Shown piece after piece: positions 52,651 through 62,585 of a stretch of 64,000 bases of DNA (the first letter of the stretch is position 1; each line of letters starts with the position of its first letter). Position numbers and translations under genes: made by a program. The DNA is from Natronolimnobius baerhuensis (lineage in GTDB: Archaea; Halobacteriota; Halobacteria; Halobacteriales; Natrialbaceae): assembly GCF_002177135.1 (NCBI RefSeq), contig NZ_MWPH01000002.1, positions 744,001 to 808,000 of the forward strand. The letters run 5' to 3'. The notes beneath the pieces were generated by a model, which was not told where the DNA came from, did no database searches, and saw only the letters and a list, made by a program, of their open reading frames with translations.

Positions 52651-53286
52651 ATGAGCGACACCATTAGCGATCTGATCGACCGCCTGCACCGCGAAGCAGC
52701 CCTCGAGCGTCCCGACGCGGACACACCCGATGTTGGCATCGTGATGGGCAGCGATTCGGACCTCGAGACGATGATGACCGGCGGGAAACGCCGCGGTGCA
52801 TACGACGCGTTCGTCGACGAACTTGGGTTTGCTGAGCAGACCGACTACGAGGACGCGCCCGCAGAGCGCTTTACGTTCGAAACCTACGTCACCTCCGCAC
52901 ACCGCACGCCGGATCTGATGACCGCGTACGCGGAGACGGCCGAAGACCGCGGCCTCGAGGTTATCATCGCGGGCGCGGGCGGGAAGTCCGCAGATCTGCC
53001 GAACATGACGGCGTCGATTGCGTACCCGCTGCCAGTAATTGGCGTCCCAGTTCAGGAGAAGTCAGTCGATAGCGTGATTGGGATGCCAACGGGCGCGCCG
53101 ATGGTCGCCGTCGACGCTGGCAAATCCTTTAATGCGGCATTATCCGCGGCCCAGATTCTCGCTCGCCAGCACGAACCCGTTCGGGAACGACTGGTCGACT
53201 ACCACGAGGCGCTTCGCGAGGACGTTGGTGTCGTATCTCGAGCACTTCACGACGGCGGAACACCGGCGTATCGAGACGAGAACTAG
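52651..53286 (+). CDS. purE: N5-carboxyaminoimidazole ribonucleotide mutase
   Basis: 211 aa, longer than bacterial PurE (about 160). An N-terminal helix of 25 residues precedes GIVMGSDSDLETM; an insert (GGKRRGAYDAFVDELGF) comes before VTSAHRTPDLM, and the substrate loop GAGGKSADLPNMTAS and VPVQEKSVDS are conserved. It converts N5-CAIR to CAIR, the step after PurK. The start was set at the ATG at 52651; ten upstream codons are in frame but lie past the purK stop and a promoter-like region. Confidence 0.93.
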   Translation: MSDTISDLIDRLHREAALERPDADTPDVGIVMGSDSDLETMMTGGKRRGAYDAFVDELGFAEQTDYEDAPAERFTFETYVTSAHRTPDLMTAYAETAEDRGLEVIIAGAGGKSADLPNMTASIAYPLPVIGVPVQEKSVDSVIGMPTGAPMVAVDAGKSFNAALSAAQILARQHEPVRERLVDYHEALREDVGVVSRALHDGGTPAYRDEN

Positions 53287-53662
53287 GTTCGTCGCTGCTC
53301 GAGCAGCACGTCTCGTCTGGGGCGTTTTTGGATGGCCAGTTACGATGCCATATTCTTCCCTACAACAAATTGAGACGCTTCTGAGAAAGTCGCAGTTTCG
53401 CTCGTGGCTGACGACGTATGCGATACGTTCTCGAGCACGAGAGCAGTCCACACAGGCCACTCAGACGTGTTCATCTGATTGTTTCGACTCGAGTAAACCG
53501 AAATTACCTGTTTTTCCAGTATTTGAAGACCTATGCATGATATTAGGATGATTATTCACAAGGTTCTGTGTGTGCTGAATCCTCGGTGTGGCCCGTCGTA
53601 CCCCGGAAATCGAACAATCAACCCTTATGTGCGTGCGGTTTGAACCTCCGAACGTTACGGAG
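53287..53662. other. Intergenic region upstream of the nuo operon
   Basis: About 375 bases. It holds the probable nuoA promoter (a CCTTATG-like box near 53617-53624 and a short leader) and an AT-rich patch around 53530-53580. No further gene could be supported. Confidence 0.4.
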
Positions 53663-54079
53663 ATGAACGACTGGATAGCTATCGGGGCGCTGGCGTTTGT
53701 GGGACTGTTGATACCGCTTGGAATGATGGCGGTATCGTACCTCCTGCGGCCGAGTGTTCCCGAAACGAGTAAACGTGCCACCTACGAGAGTGGCGAAGTT
53801 CCGACCGGCGGAACCCGTGTCCGAGTTAACATCCAGTACTACATGGTTGCGCTTTTGTTCCTCGTTTTCGATATCGAGACCGTCCTGCTGTTCCCGTGGG
53901 CGGTCGTGTATCTGGATGCAGTCGAATCGGATGCCATTTCGCTGTTCGAGATCCTCGGGCCGATGGTCGGATTCGTCGCCATCTTGTTCGTTGGACTCGC
54001 GTGGGCGTGGCGCAACGGCGCAGTACAGTGGGCACAGACACAACAGCAGGTGGACGCCGCCGAACGTAATCGATCATGA
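53663..54079 (+). CDS. nuoA: NADH dehydrogenase-like complex subunit A
   Basis: 138 aa, three membrane helices (WIAIGALAFVGLLIPLGMM, YYMVALLFLVFDIETVLLF, GPMVGFVAILFVGLAWAW). KRATYESGEVPTGGTRVRVN and FDIETVLLFPWAV are the NuoA signatures. First gene of the operon; its stop overlaps the nuoB start by 4 bases. MNDWIAIG is chosen as start because the 25 upstream codons are not conserved. Confidence 0.95.
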   Translation: MNDWIAIGALAFVGLLIPLGMMAVSYLLRPSVPETSKRATYESGEVPTGGTRVRVNIQYYMVALLFLVFDIETVLLFPWAVVYLDAVESDAISLFEILGPMVGFVAILFVGLAWAWRNGAVQWAQTQQQVDAAERNRS

Positions 54080-54783
54080 ATAGCGACGAACCACGGCAAA
54101 CAATTCACGGCAGCACTGCACCGTCGACGGACACCCGCGACGCCCGGATCGGCGAGGGTGTCGACGACCGATTCAACTCGAAACTTCGGGAGGCCTTCGG
54201 CGCGTCGCCGTTTATCCTCACCAAGTTCGACGAGTTCATGAACTGGGTTCGCGGGAACTCAATGTTCATGCTACAGTTCGGGATCGCCTGCTGTAGCATC
54301 GAAATGATTCACACGTACGCGATCAAACACGACGTCGACCGCTACGGGGCCGGTGTCCCTCGCGCCTCGCCGCGACAGGCCGACGTCATGATCGTCCCCG
54401 GCACAATCGTCTCGAAGTTCGGGCCGCGCATGAAGCGCGTCTACGACCAGATGCCCGAACCGAAATTCGTCGTCGGGATGGGATCCTGTACGATCTCTGG
54501 TGGCCCCTTCCAGGAAGGCTACAACGTCGTCAAGGGCGCCGAGGAGATCATCCCAATCGACATCCACGTCCCAGGCTGTCCGCCTCGCCCGGAGGCACTC
54601 GTCTACGGCATCCTCAAACTGCAAGAACGAATCCAGAACGGCGAAGCGTCCCCCGTCGTCGTCAAACCCTACGAACTCGAGGAGTTCGGCGACTTGCCGG
54701 AGGACGAACTCATACAGAAACTCGCAAGCGAGATCGACGAGGATGACCTCGTCATGCGCTACAACTGGGCTGATTCACCATGA
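54076..54783 (+). CDS. nuoB: NADH dehydrogenase-like complex subunit B
   Basis: 235 aa. FGIACCSIEMIHTY, VGMGSCTISGG and DIHVPGCPPRPEAL bring the four Cys that ligate the terminal N2 4Fe-4S cluster. The N-terminal about 50 residues are a haloarchaeal extension with acidic, disordered character. Overlaps both neighbours by 4 bases. Confidence 0.97.
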   Translation: MNSDEPRQTIHGSTAPSTDTRDARIGEGVDDRFNSKLREAFGASPFILTKFDEFMNWVRGNSMFMLQFGIACCSIEMIHTYAIKHDVDRYGAGVPRASPRQADVMIVPGTIVSKFGPRMKRVYDQMPEPKFVVGMGSCTISGGPFQEGYNVVKGAEEIIPIDIHVPGCPPRPEALVYGILKLQERIQNGEASPVVVKPYELEEFGDLPEDELIQKLASEIDEDDLVMRYNWADSP

Positions 54784-56432
54784 GTACCGGCATCGAACGC
54801 CAGACCGGACCAGTCGACGAAGACGCACTCGAGGCGCTGATCGGCGAGCGAGCGATTGGGCGTGACGACCATCTGAACGCGCCGGCGTTCGTCATCAACC
54901 CGGATCAGGTCCAGAGCGTGCTCTCGGATCTCAAAGAGCAGGCTGGCTACGACCACCTCTCGTGTGTCACGGCACAGGACTACGCTGATCGGTACGAGTC
55001 GATCTATCATCTGAAGAAGTACGCCGATCCGACCGACGAGGTCAGCATCGTCGTCCCGACGACGAAGACAGATCCGATCAGCCAAAGTGCCGAACCGGTG
55101 TTCCGGACGGCCGACTGGCACGAACGCGAAGCGTACGATCTGGTCGGCATCGAGTACGACGACCATCCGGATCTGCGCCGCATCCTCTTGCCTGAAACCT
55201 GGCAGGGACACCCGCTTTCTGACGATTACGACCAGACGAAGCCACAGGTCGTTACGCTCTCGGAACACGAGAACCCGATTGCGGCTGACCACCACGATCA
55301 GGAGTCGGATACGATGTTCCTGAACATCGGGCCGCACCACCCGGCGACCCACGGCGTGCTCCACGTCAAAACCGTCCTCGACGGCGAGACAATCGCCCAC
55401 ATCGAGCCGGACATCGGCTACCTCCATCGCTGTGAGGAGCAGATGTGCCAGCAGGGGACCTACCGTCACCAGATCATGCCGTACCCGGACCGCTGGGACT
55501 ACGTCTCGGCCGGCATCCTGAACGAGTGGGCCTACGCACGCGCGGTCGAGGATCTCGCAGACGTCGAGGTCCCCGAATACGCACAGATCATCCGTACCCT
55601 GAGTGCTGAACTGTGTCGGATCGCCTCGCACATGCTCGCGCTCGGGACGTTCGCACTGGACGTCTACGGCGAGTTCACCGCTGTCTTCCAGTACACGTTC
55701 CGCGACCGGGAGGTCGTCCAGGATATTCTCGAGGATCTCACCGGCCAGCGGATGATGTTCAACTACTTCCGCGTCGGTGGGGTCGCCTGGGACCTGCCAG
55801 AACCCCGCGAGGAGTTCTTCGAGAAGACGCGTGACTTCCTCGACGAACTCCCCGCGAAGGTCGCGGAGTACAACGACATGGTCACCTCGAACGAGATCTT
55901 CCAGACCCGGTGTATCGACACCGGCGTGCTGGAACCCGAGGTCGCCAAAAACTACGGCTGTACCGGCCCGGTCGCTCGCGGCTCCGGCGTCGACTACGAC
56001 CTCCGCCGTGACGACCCCTACGGCTACTACGAGGAACTCGAGTGGGACGTTATCACCCGCGATGGCTGTGACAACTACGCTCGCGTCCTCTGTCGCATGG
56101 AAGAGGTCGAAGAGTCGGCCAAAATCATCGAGCAGTGTCTCGACTTGCTCGAGGAGTGGCCTGAAGACGAGCGTGACGTGCAGGCGAACGTGCCGCGCAC
56201 CCTCAAGCCAGACGCTGATACCGAAGTCTATCGTGCAGTCGAGGGTGCAAAGGGTGAACTCGGGATCTATATGCGCTCGGACGGGACGGACAAGCCCGGC
56301 CGATTCAAGATCCGGAGTCCGTGCTTCTCGAACCTCCAGTCGCTGGCGGAGATGTCGACTGGAGAGTACATTCCAGACCTGATCGCCTCGCTCGGCAGCC
56401 TGGATATCGTGCTCGGAGAGGTGGATCGATGA
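54780..56432 (+). CDS. nuoCD: NADH dehydrogenase-like complex fused subunit CD
   Basis: 550 aa. Residues 1 to about 170 are the NuoC (30 kDa) domain, with YDHLSCVTAQDYADRYESIY and FRTADWHEREAYDLVGIEYD; from TMFLNIGPHHPATHG onwards it is NuoD (49 kDa), with DIGYLHRCEEQMC, ELCRIASHMLALG, GCTGPVARGSGVDYD and ASLGSLDIVLGEVDR at the C terminus. The fusion is common in haloarchaea. NuoD builds the quinone-reduction site together with NuoB. Confidence 0.96.
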   Translation: MSTGIERQTGPVDEDALEALIGERAIGRDDHLNAPAFVINPDQVQSVLSDLKEQAGYDHLSCVTAQDYADRYESIYHLKKYADPTDEVSIVVPTTKTDPISQSAEPVFRTADWHEREAYDLVGIEYDDHPDLRRILLPETWQGHPLSDDYDQTKPQVVTLSEHENPIAADHHDQESDTMFLNIGPHHPATHGVLHVKTVLDGETIAHIEPDIGYLHRCEEQMCQQGTYRHQIMPYPDRWDYVSAGILNEWAYARAVEDLADVEVPEYAQIIRTLSAELCRIASHMLALGTFALDVYGEFTAVFQYTFRDREVVQDILEDLTGQRMMFNYFRVGGVAWDLPEPREEFFEKTRDFLDELPAKVAEYNDMVTSNEIFQTRCIDTGVLEPEVAKNYGCTGPVARGSGVDYDLRRDDPYGYYEELEWDVITRDGCDNYARVLCRMEEVEESAKIIEQCLDLLEEWPEDERDVQANVPRTLKPDADTEVYRAVEGAKGELGIYMRSDGTDKPGRFKIRSPCFSNLQSLAEMSTGEYIPDLIASLGSLDIVLGEVDR

Positions 56433-57535
56433 ACGCGGCGACAGCGCTGCCGGTCGTTCCACTGCAAAACGACACGGTGTTGCTGCCTGAACGCCTCGGT
56501 GATCTCACCGGTCTCTCGGAGTTCGGCGTCGCCGGCGAGTTGGTTGCAGCGTTCCTCGCTGCCTTTCTCGTTGGCAATATCATGCTCGCGATGACCGGCG
56601 TCGCCGGGCCGTGGGCAAAACGGAAGATTACGGCCGCCTTTACGGACCGAATTGCGGTTGACCACCTTGGTCCGGCCGGGATCTTCATCATCGTTGCAGA
56701 CGCTGTTCGGCTCCTCTCGAAGGAGATCATTATCCCGGAAGATGCAGATCGGCCAGCCTACGACCTCGCCCCAATCGTCATCGCGGGGTCGGCGCTGCTC
56801 GGCTTTGCCGTGATTCCGATGGGAAGCGGCGTTCATCTTGCGGACCCCGAAGTTGGACTCGCGTTTGTCTTCGCGGTCGCTGGCATCGCCTCAATCGGCC
56901 TGGCGATGGCTGGCTACGCATCCGGGAACAAGTACTCGATGCTCGGTGGCCTGCGCGCGGTCGCACAAAACATCGCCTACGAGATTCCGCTGGTCGTCAC
57001 CGGCCTCTCGGTCGTGCTCTTTGCAGGCTCGCTGCGTATGAGCGAGATCGTCGCCGTCCAGAACGAGACGGTTCTGTTTACGATTCCCGGCCTCGAGTGG
57101 GCGGTGCCAGCGTGGTTCGCCCTCGTCAATCCGTTCGCGTTCGTGCTGTTCCTGATCGCAAACTTCGCGGAAGTCGGCCGGAATCCGTTCGACATGCCCG
57201 AAGCACCGGCGGAACTCATTGCAGGGTATCAGACGGAGTACTCATCTGTGTACTTCGTGCTCGTCTATCTCGGCGAGTTCCTGCATATCTTCCTCGGTGG
57301 GGCGATCATTACGACGATCTTCCTCGGCGGCCCGGCTGGCCCGGGTCCTGAGGCGCTTGGAATCGTCTGGTTCATCCTCAAAATCTGGGCGGTCTTCTTC
57401 CTGACCCAGTGGATGCGCTCGGCGATTCCCCGCGTCCGTATCGACCACCTGATCGAAATCGGCTGGAAGGGACTGCTCGTTCTTTCCTTCGCGAATCTGT
57501 TCCTGACGGCAGCTATCGTCGGGGTGATTGCATGA
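56429..57535 (+). CDS. nuoH: NADH dehydrogenase-like complex subunit H
   Basis: 368 aa with about eight membrane helices. The quinone-site loops are conserved: FPLGP-like region as DHLGPAGIFIIVADAVRLLS, SMLGGLRAVAQNIAYEIPL, FAEVGRNPFDMPEAPAELIA and YQTEYSSVYFVLVYLGEF. It connects the quinone chamber to the antiporter-like subunits. Start and stop overlap neighbours by 4 bases. Confidence 0.95.
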   Translation: MNAATALPVVPLQNDTVLLPERLGDLTGLSEFGVAGELVAAFLAAFLVGNIMLAMTGVAGPWAKRKITAAFTDRIAVDHLGPAGIFIIVADAVRLLSKEIIIPEDADRPAYDLAPIVIAGSALLGFAVIPMGSGVHLADPEVGLAFVFAVAGIASIGLAMAGYASGNKYSMLGGLRAVAQNIAYEIPLVVTGLSVVLFAGSLRMSEIVAVQNETVLFTIPGLEWAVPAWFALVNPFAFVLFLIANFAEVGRNPFDMPEAPAELIAGYQTEYSSVYFVLVYLGEFLHIFLGGAIITTIFLGGPAGPGPEALGIVWFILKIWAVFFLTQWMRSAIPRVRIDHLIEIGWKGLLVLSFANLFLTAAIVGVIA

Positions 57536-57993
57536 TTGGACTCCTCAAATCGATGGCGACGACGATGAAACACGCACTGGATGGCTCTACCTTCACGGTG
57601 GAGTATCCAGACACCGCACCGGACGTTTCGCCGCGCTTTCGCGGCGTCCACAAGTGGAGTCAGGAACGGTGCATCTGGTGTCGTCAGTGTGAGAACGTCT
57701 GTCCGAACGACACGATTCAGATCGTGATGGACGACAAGCGAAACGGCGAACAGTACAACCTCCACATTGGACAGTGCATTTACTGTCGGCTCTGTGAGGA
57801 AGTCTGTCCGACCGATGCCATCCTGCTCACCCAGAACTTCGAGTTCACCGGCGACACCAAACAGGACCTCGTCTACAACAAAGAGCAACTGAAGACGGTT
57901 CCATGGTACAAAGATATCGACCCACTCGAGTCACGCGAACCTGACCGGGGAGCGTGGATCGGCGACGGAGAAGGGGAGGTCGATTATCAGTGA
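57532..57993 (+). CDS. nuoI: NADH dehydrogenase-like complex subunit I
   Basis: 153 aa with two 4Fe-4S motifs, CIWCRQCENVCPND and CIYCRLCEEVCPTD, in the order expected for the N6a and N6b clusters. It passes electrons toward the NuoB cluster. Since NuoE, F and G are missing, the electron donor docking here is unlikely to be the standard NADH module; ferredoxin or another carrier is often proposed for such complexes. Confidence 0.95.
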   Translation: MIGLLKSMATTMKHALDGSTFTVEYPDTAPDVSPRFRGVHKWSQERCIWCRQCENVCPNDTIQIVMDDKRNGEQYNLHIGQCIYCRLCEEVCPTDAILLTQNFEFTGDTKQDLVYNKEQLKTVPWYKDIDPLESREPDRGAWIGDGEGEVDYQ

Positions 57994-58042
57994 TGGGACG
58001 CTCGTTCCCACGGTCAAACGGGCATCTTTGCACACGTCAACA

Positions 58043-58327
58043 ATGACATATGAGCTACTCGCGTTCGCGCTGTTTGCGTCCGTCACGCTCGCCAGCGCGC
58101 TGGGTGTGGTCCTGTTACAGGATCCATGGCACTCGGCGCTCATGCTCGGCGTTGCGCTGATGAGCATCGCGGTTCATTTCGTGATGCTGGCGGCGGAGTT
58201 CGTCGCCATGATGCAGATTCTCGTCTACGTTGGCGGGGTTCTCATCCTCATCACGTTCGCCGTGATGCTCACCCAGCGCGATGAGACGGACGACGGCGTG
58301 GATTCCGATGAGGTGGTACAGACATGA
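58043..58327 (+). CDS. nuoJ1: NADH dehydrogenase-like complex subunit J, N-terminal half
   Basis: 94 aa covering the first three helices of NuoJ: LLAFALFASVTLASALGVVLL, LMLGVALMSIAVHFVMLAAE and MMQILVYVGGVLILITFAVM. The chain stops where bacterial NuoJ continues; the next gene supplies the remainder, overlapping by 4 bases. Split NuoJ is known in haloarchaea. Confidence 0.9.
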   Translation: MTYELLAFALFASVTLASALGVVLLQDPWHSALMLGVALMSIAVHFVMLAAEFVAMMQILVYVGGVLILITFAVMLTQRDETDDGVDSDEVVQT

Positions 58328-58698
58328 CGCGGCGACCGAAGCTTCGACTCGGCTCGACACTTGCACCGGGCATCCTCGCAGTGGGACTGTTCGCGCTGAT
58401 GGCGCTGATCGTTTTGAACACACCATTCGGTACGATGCCCGATGCAGCGTTCGAGGTCGACTCAATCACCGCCGCAATCGGCTACGCGCTGTTCGATCTC
58501 GGGCCGCTGCAGGAAACGGACGGCGTCTCCGGCACCGAGCCGTTCCTCGCTGCGTTCTTGTTGATCGCGCTCACGCTCGATGCGGCACTCGATGCCTCGC
58601 TCGTCCTCGCAAAACGTGAGGAATCGGGCGAGCCGGTTGCCGCCCTTGCAAGTCGTGGCTCCGACGCAGGTGACGCCACGGACGGAGGTGCAGACTGA
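58324..58698 (+). CDS. nuoJ2: NADH dehydrogenase-like complex subunit J, C-terminal half
   Basis: 124 aa with two helices, [20 protein letters not shown] and [20 protein letters not shown], matching the last two helices of NuoJ, followed by a hydrophilic tail. Start overlaps nuoJ1 by 4 bases, stop overlaps nuoK by one base. Confidence 0.85.
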   Translation: MTRRPKLRLGSTLAPGILAVGLFALMALIVLNTPFGTMPDAAFEVDSITAAIGYALFDLGPLQETDGVSGTEPFLAAFLLIALTLDAALDASLVLAKREESGEPVAALASRGSDAGDATDGGAD

Positions 58699-59003
58699 TG
58701 ACGGTCGGGATCGAGTACTACGTGCTCCTGTCGATGGCGCTGTTCTCGATTGGCCTCTTTGGCGTCCTAACACGCCGGAACGCACTGTTGTTCCTGATGT
58801 CAGTCGAGCTCATGCTGAACGCGGCGAACATCAATCTGGTCGCCTTTGCGTTCTATCACGGCAATCTGTCGGGGCAGGTGTTTGCGCTGTTTGCGATGGC
58901 GCTTGCTGCCGCGGAGGTTGCGGTTGGACTCGGCATCATCCTGGTGTTGTATCGCAACTTCCGTGACGTCGACGTCACGGTTCCGACGACGATGAGGTGG
59001 TAA
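58698..59003 (+). CDS. nuoK: NADH dehydrogenase-like complex subunit K
   Basis: 101 aa, three helices ([60 protein letters not shown]). The conserved membrane Glu residues are in MSVELML and AAAEVAVG. Part of the proton path. Confidence 0.94.
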   Translation: MTVGIEYYVLLSMALFSIGLFGVLTRRNALLFLMSVELMLNAANINLVAFAFYHGNLSGQVFALFAMALAAAEVAVGLGIILVLYRNFRDVDVTVPTTMRW

Positions 59004-59004
59004 G

Positions 59005-61056
59005 ATGGAAGGTGTATTTGATTTCGCTCCGGCGATTGCACTGTTCCCGCTCGTGGCGTTCGTCGTCGCGCTGGCCTTTGGCAAGCATATGCCAAAGAAG
59101 GGCGCGCTGGCGGGCATCATCGCGACGGCAGGCTCGCTCGTACTGTCGGTGTTGATGCTTGCGGCCGTCGCGATTGGTGAAGAGGGGTACTATCACGAAA
59201 CGCTCTACGAGTGGACCGCAGGTGAGGCGGCGAGTCAGGTCGGTGCCGAGGGGATTTCGTTCACCTTTGGCATCCTGATCGACCCGCTGGCGGCGTTGAT
59301 GCTCGTCATCGTCTCGCTCGTTGCGTTCCTCGTGCACGTCTTCAGCCTCGGCTACATGAACGACGAGGGCGAAACTGGCCTGCCGCGATACTACGCCGGG
59401 CTCGGCCTCTTTACGTTCAGCATGCTCGCGTTCGTCTACGCGGACAACCTGCTGATGGCCTTCATGTTCTTCGAACTCGTGGGCCTGTGTTCGTTCCTGC
59501 TGATCGGCTTCTGGTTCCGCACGCGCTCGGCCCCGTCGGCCGCGAAGAAGGCGTTTCTGGTCACCCGCTTCGGTGACTACTTCTTCCTGGTTGGGGTCGT
59601 CGCCATCGCAGCCACGTTCGGCACGCTCCAGTTCGCCGGCGACGACTCGTTCGTCGTGGCCGCCCAGACAGCTATCGACGGCGGCGATGAACTGTTCGGC
59701 TTCGACGCCCAGACGTGGGTGACGATCACCGGATTGCTCGTACTGGGTGGTGTGATGGGTAAATCCGCTCAGTTCCCACTGCACACCTGGCTGCCCGACG
59801 CAATGGAAGGTCCAACCACCGTTTCCGCACTGATTCACGCGGCGACGATGGTCGCAGCCGGTGTCTACCTCGTCGCGCGGATGTTCGGCTACTACGCACT
59901 CAGCCCGACAACCCTCGCGATTATCGCGTTCATCGGTGGCTTCACAGCACTGTTCGCCGCCACGATGGGCGTCGTCAAAGACGACATCAAACAGGTACTG
60001 GCGTACTCGACGATTTCCCAGTACGGGTTCATGATGCTCGGTCTCGGCGTCGGCGGCTACGTCGCCGGGGTCTTCCACCTCATGAACCACGCCTTCTTCA
60101 AGGCCTTGCTGTTCCTGGGTGCCGGTGCCGTCATCGTCATCATGCACCACGAACAGGACATGTGGAAGATGGGCGGGCTCAAGGACAAAGCGCCCGTCAC
60201 CTACTACACGTTCCTCGCGGGCGCACTCGCACTCGCGGGCATCATCCCGTTCTCGGGCTTCTGGTCCAAGGACGAAATCCTGTACGACGCCCTGATCGTC
60301 GGCCTCGAAGAACCCGTGATTATGGCCGCCTACGCGATGGGTCTCGTCGCCGTCTTCTTTACCGGCTTCTACACCTTCCGGATGGTCTTCTTGACCTTCC
60401 ACGGTGAGCCGCGATCCGAGACGGCCGAGAACCCACATCCCGTCGGCTGGTCGATCAAAGCACCGCTGATCGTACTTGGCGTCCTCGCGCTCGTCGCGGG
60501 TGCGGCAAACCTCGCGCCGGTCGCTAAACTCGCCAACGTCGACATTACGTTCCTCCAGAGTTGGCTGGAAGGTGGCGTCGGCGACGCGACGTACGCCGCC
60601 TACTCGGAGACACTCTTCAGCGGTGACGATCCGGTCTACAACACCGACTACATCGGCACGGAAGAGACCACGGTCCTGGTCGCGGCTGGGCTCTCCTTGC
60701 TGCTTGCCTTCTCCGGCGCTGGCGTGGCCTGGAAACTCTACAACGTTCCAGAGCCCGTCCGCCACAAAGAGCGACTCGGCAGCGTTCGCGAAACGCTCGA
60801 GTCGAACTACTACCAGGACGAGTACCAGGTCTGGCTCGCAGAGGGCCTGACGTTGCCGCTCGCTCGAGCGGCGGATCGGTTCGACCAGACGGCAATTGAC
60901 GGCGTCGTCAACGGGACGTCGACGGCGAGCCTGCTGGGGAGCGAACGGATGACTCGGTTGCAGACCGGACTCGTGACGAACTACGCGGCCCTGCTCGTAG
61001 CCGGCTTTATCGGCTTACTGCTTCTCCTCGGCATTAGTGGGGGGTGGTTCCTATGA
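59005..61056 (+). CDS. nuoL: NADH dehydrogenase-like complex subunit L
   Basis: 683 aa antiporter-like subunit. LMAFMFFELVGLCSFLLIGF, FPLHTWLPDAMEGPTTVSAL, HAATMVAAGVYLVARM, KDDIKQVLAYSTISQYGFMM and GFWSKDEI are family signatures with the conserved Glu and Lys of the proton channel. The C-terminal part includes the long lateral helix region. Stop overlaps nuoM start. Confidence 0.95.
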   Translation: MEGVFDFAPAIALFPLVAFVVALAFGKHMPKKGALAGIIATAGSLVLSVLMLAAVAIGEEGYYHETLYEWTAGEAASQVGAEGISFTFGILIDPLAALMLVIVSLVAFLVHVFSLGYMNDEGETGLPRYYAGLGLFTFSMLAFVYADNLLMAFMFFELVGLCSFLLIGFWFRTRSAPSAAKKAFLVTRFGDYFFLVGVVAIAATFGTLQFAGDDSFVVAAQTAIDGGDELFGFDAQTWVTITGLLVLGGVMGKSAQFPLHTWLPDAMEGPTTVSALIHAATMVAAGVYLVARMFGYYALSPTTLAIIAFIGGFTALFAATMGVVKDDIKQVLAYSTISQYGFMMLGLGVGGYVAGVFHLMNHAFFKALLFLGAGAVIVIMHHEQDMWKMGGLKDKAPVTYYTFLAGALALAGIIPFSGFWSKDEILYDALIVGLEEPVIMAAYAMGLVAVFFTGFYTFRMVFLTFHGEPRSETAENPHPVGWSIKAPLIVLGVLALVAGAANLAPVAKLANVDITFLQSWLEGGVGDATYAAYSETLFSGDDPVYNTDYIGTEETTVLVAAGLSLLLAFSGAGVAWKLYNVPEPVRHKERLGSVRETLESNYYQDEYQVWLAEGLTLPLARAADRFDQTAIDGVVNGTSTASLLGSERMTRLQTGLVTNYAALLVAGFIGLLLLLGISGGWFL

Positions 61057-62585
61057 TGATTGAAGCACTGATTGGAGTGGCACTACTCGGCGCGCTCGTG
61101 ACGTTCCTCGCGCCGAATCGTATCGCGGGGAAACTAGCGTTTGCGATCAGCCTGGTGCCTGCTGCACTCAGCCTGTGGATGTTCACGGCGTTCGACGGCA
61201 GCGGCAACGCCTTGCTCGATGGCGAACTCGCCTTCGAGTCCCAGTTAGAGTGGATCCAACTCGCGGACTACTCGATTTCGTGGTTCGTCGGGCTGGACGG
61301 CATTAGCCTGCCGCTGGTCGTGCTGACGACGGTGCTGACGTCGCTTGCGATCATGAGTTCGTGGACGCCGATTGACGAGCGCGAATCCCAGTTCTACGGG
61401 CTCGTGCTCTTTATCGAGGCGAATCTGATCGGCGTCTTCACGGCGCTTGACTTCTTCGTCTGGTTCATCTTCTGGGAGGCAGTCCTGATCCCGATGTATC
61501 TGCTGATCGGGATCTGGGGCGGCCCGCGCCGGAAGTACGCGGCGATCAAGTTCTTCGTCTACACGAACGTCGCCTCGCTCGTGATGTTCGGTGCGTTCAT
61601 CGCGCTCGTGTTCGGACTCGACGTCTCGAGCTTTGCGCTGCCGGAGATCACGGATGCGATGCTCAACGGCGGTCCCGATGGCTTCCTCGGCGTTGATGGT
61701 ACGACGCTCGCGTCGGTCGTCTTCGTCGCGATGTTCCTCGGATTCGCCGTGAAGGTGCCAATCGTGCCGTTCCACACCTGGCTGCCTGACGCTCACGTCG
61801 AGGCACCGACGCCCGCGTCGGTGCTGCTTGCCGGTGTGTTGCTGAAGATGGGGACCTACGCACTGCTCCGATTCAACTTCACGATGTTCCCAACGGAGAT
61901 CATCGAACCGTTCGTGATCCCGATTGCCACAATCGCGGTCATCAGCGTCATCTACGGCGCGATGCTCGCACTCGCACAGACGGACCTCAAACGGATCGTC
62001 GCCTACTCCTCCGTGTCGTCGATGGGCTACGTCATCCTCGGCCTGATCGCGTTCACGCAGTTCGGCGTCGGCGGCGCAACGTTCCAGATGGTCTCACACG
62101 GCCTCATTTCGGGGCTGATGTTCATGGCCGTCGGCGTGATCTACAACGCCACCCACACCCGGATGGTCACCGATATGTCCGGGATGGCAGACCGCATGCC
62201 GGTCGCCGTCGGCATCCTCATCGCCGGCGCCTTCGGTTACATGGGACTGCCGCTGATGAGCGGGTTCGCCGCCGAGTACTTCATCTTCTTCGGCGCGTTC
62301 GGCTCGGACCTGCTCACCTACGCGCCGATCTTTACGGCACTGGCGATGTTCGGCATCGTCATCGTCGCTGGCTACCTGCTGTTTGCACTCCAGCGCGCCG
62401 TCTTCGGCCCGTATCACCTAGAAACCGACTACGAAGTCAGTCGCGCCCCACTGCACGATGTCGCCCCGATGTTCGTCTTGCTCGGGCTCATCATCGCCCT
62501 GGGTGTCGCGCCTGATCTGATCTTCGAGATGATTACCGACGCAGTCGATCCGCTCCTCGAGAGCGCAACCGGAGGTGAACTGTAA
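61053..62585 (+). CDS. nuoM: NADH dehydrogenase-like complex subunit M
   Basis: 510 aa. LDGISLPLVVLTTVLTSLAI, FFVWFIFWEAVLIPMYLLIG, VPFHTWLPDAHVEAPTPASV and AQTDLKRIVAYSSVSSMGYV mark NuoM. The start is set at the ATG at 61053, overlapping nuoL by 4 bases. Stop overlaps nuoN by one base. Confidence 0.95.
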   Translation: MMIEALIGVALLGALVTFLAPNRIAGKLAFAISLVPAALSLWMFTAFDGSGNALLDGELAFESQLEWIQLADYSISWFVGLDGISLPLVVLTTVLTSLAIMSSWTPIDERESQFYGLVLFIEANLIGVFTALDFFVWFIFWEAVLIPMYLLIGIWGGPRRKYAAIKFFVYTNVASLVMFGAFIALVFGLDVSSFALPEITDAMLNGGPDGFLGVDGTTLASVVFVAMFLGFAVKVPIVPFHTWLPDAHVEAPTPASVLLAGVLLKMGTYALLRFNFTMFPTEIIEPFVIPIATIAVISVIYGAMLALAQTDLKRIVAYSSVSSMGYVILGLIAFTQFGVGGATFQMVSHGLISGLMFMAVGVIYNATHTRMVTDMSGMADRMPVAVGILIAGAFGYMGLPLMSGFAAEYFIFFGAFGSDLLTYAPIFTALAMFGIVIVAGYLLFALQRAVFGPYHLETDYEVSRAPLHDVAPMFVLLGLIIALGVAPDLIFEMITDAVDPLLESATGGEL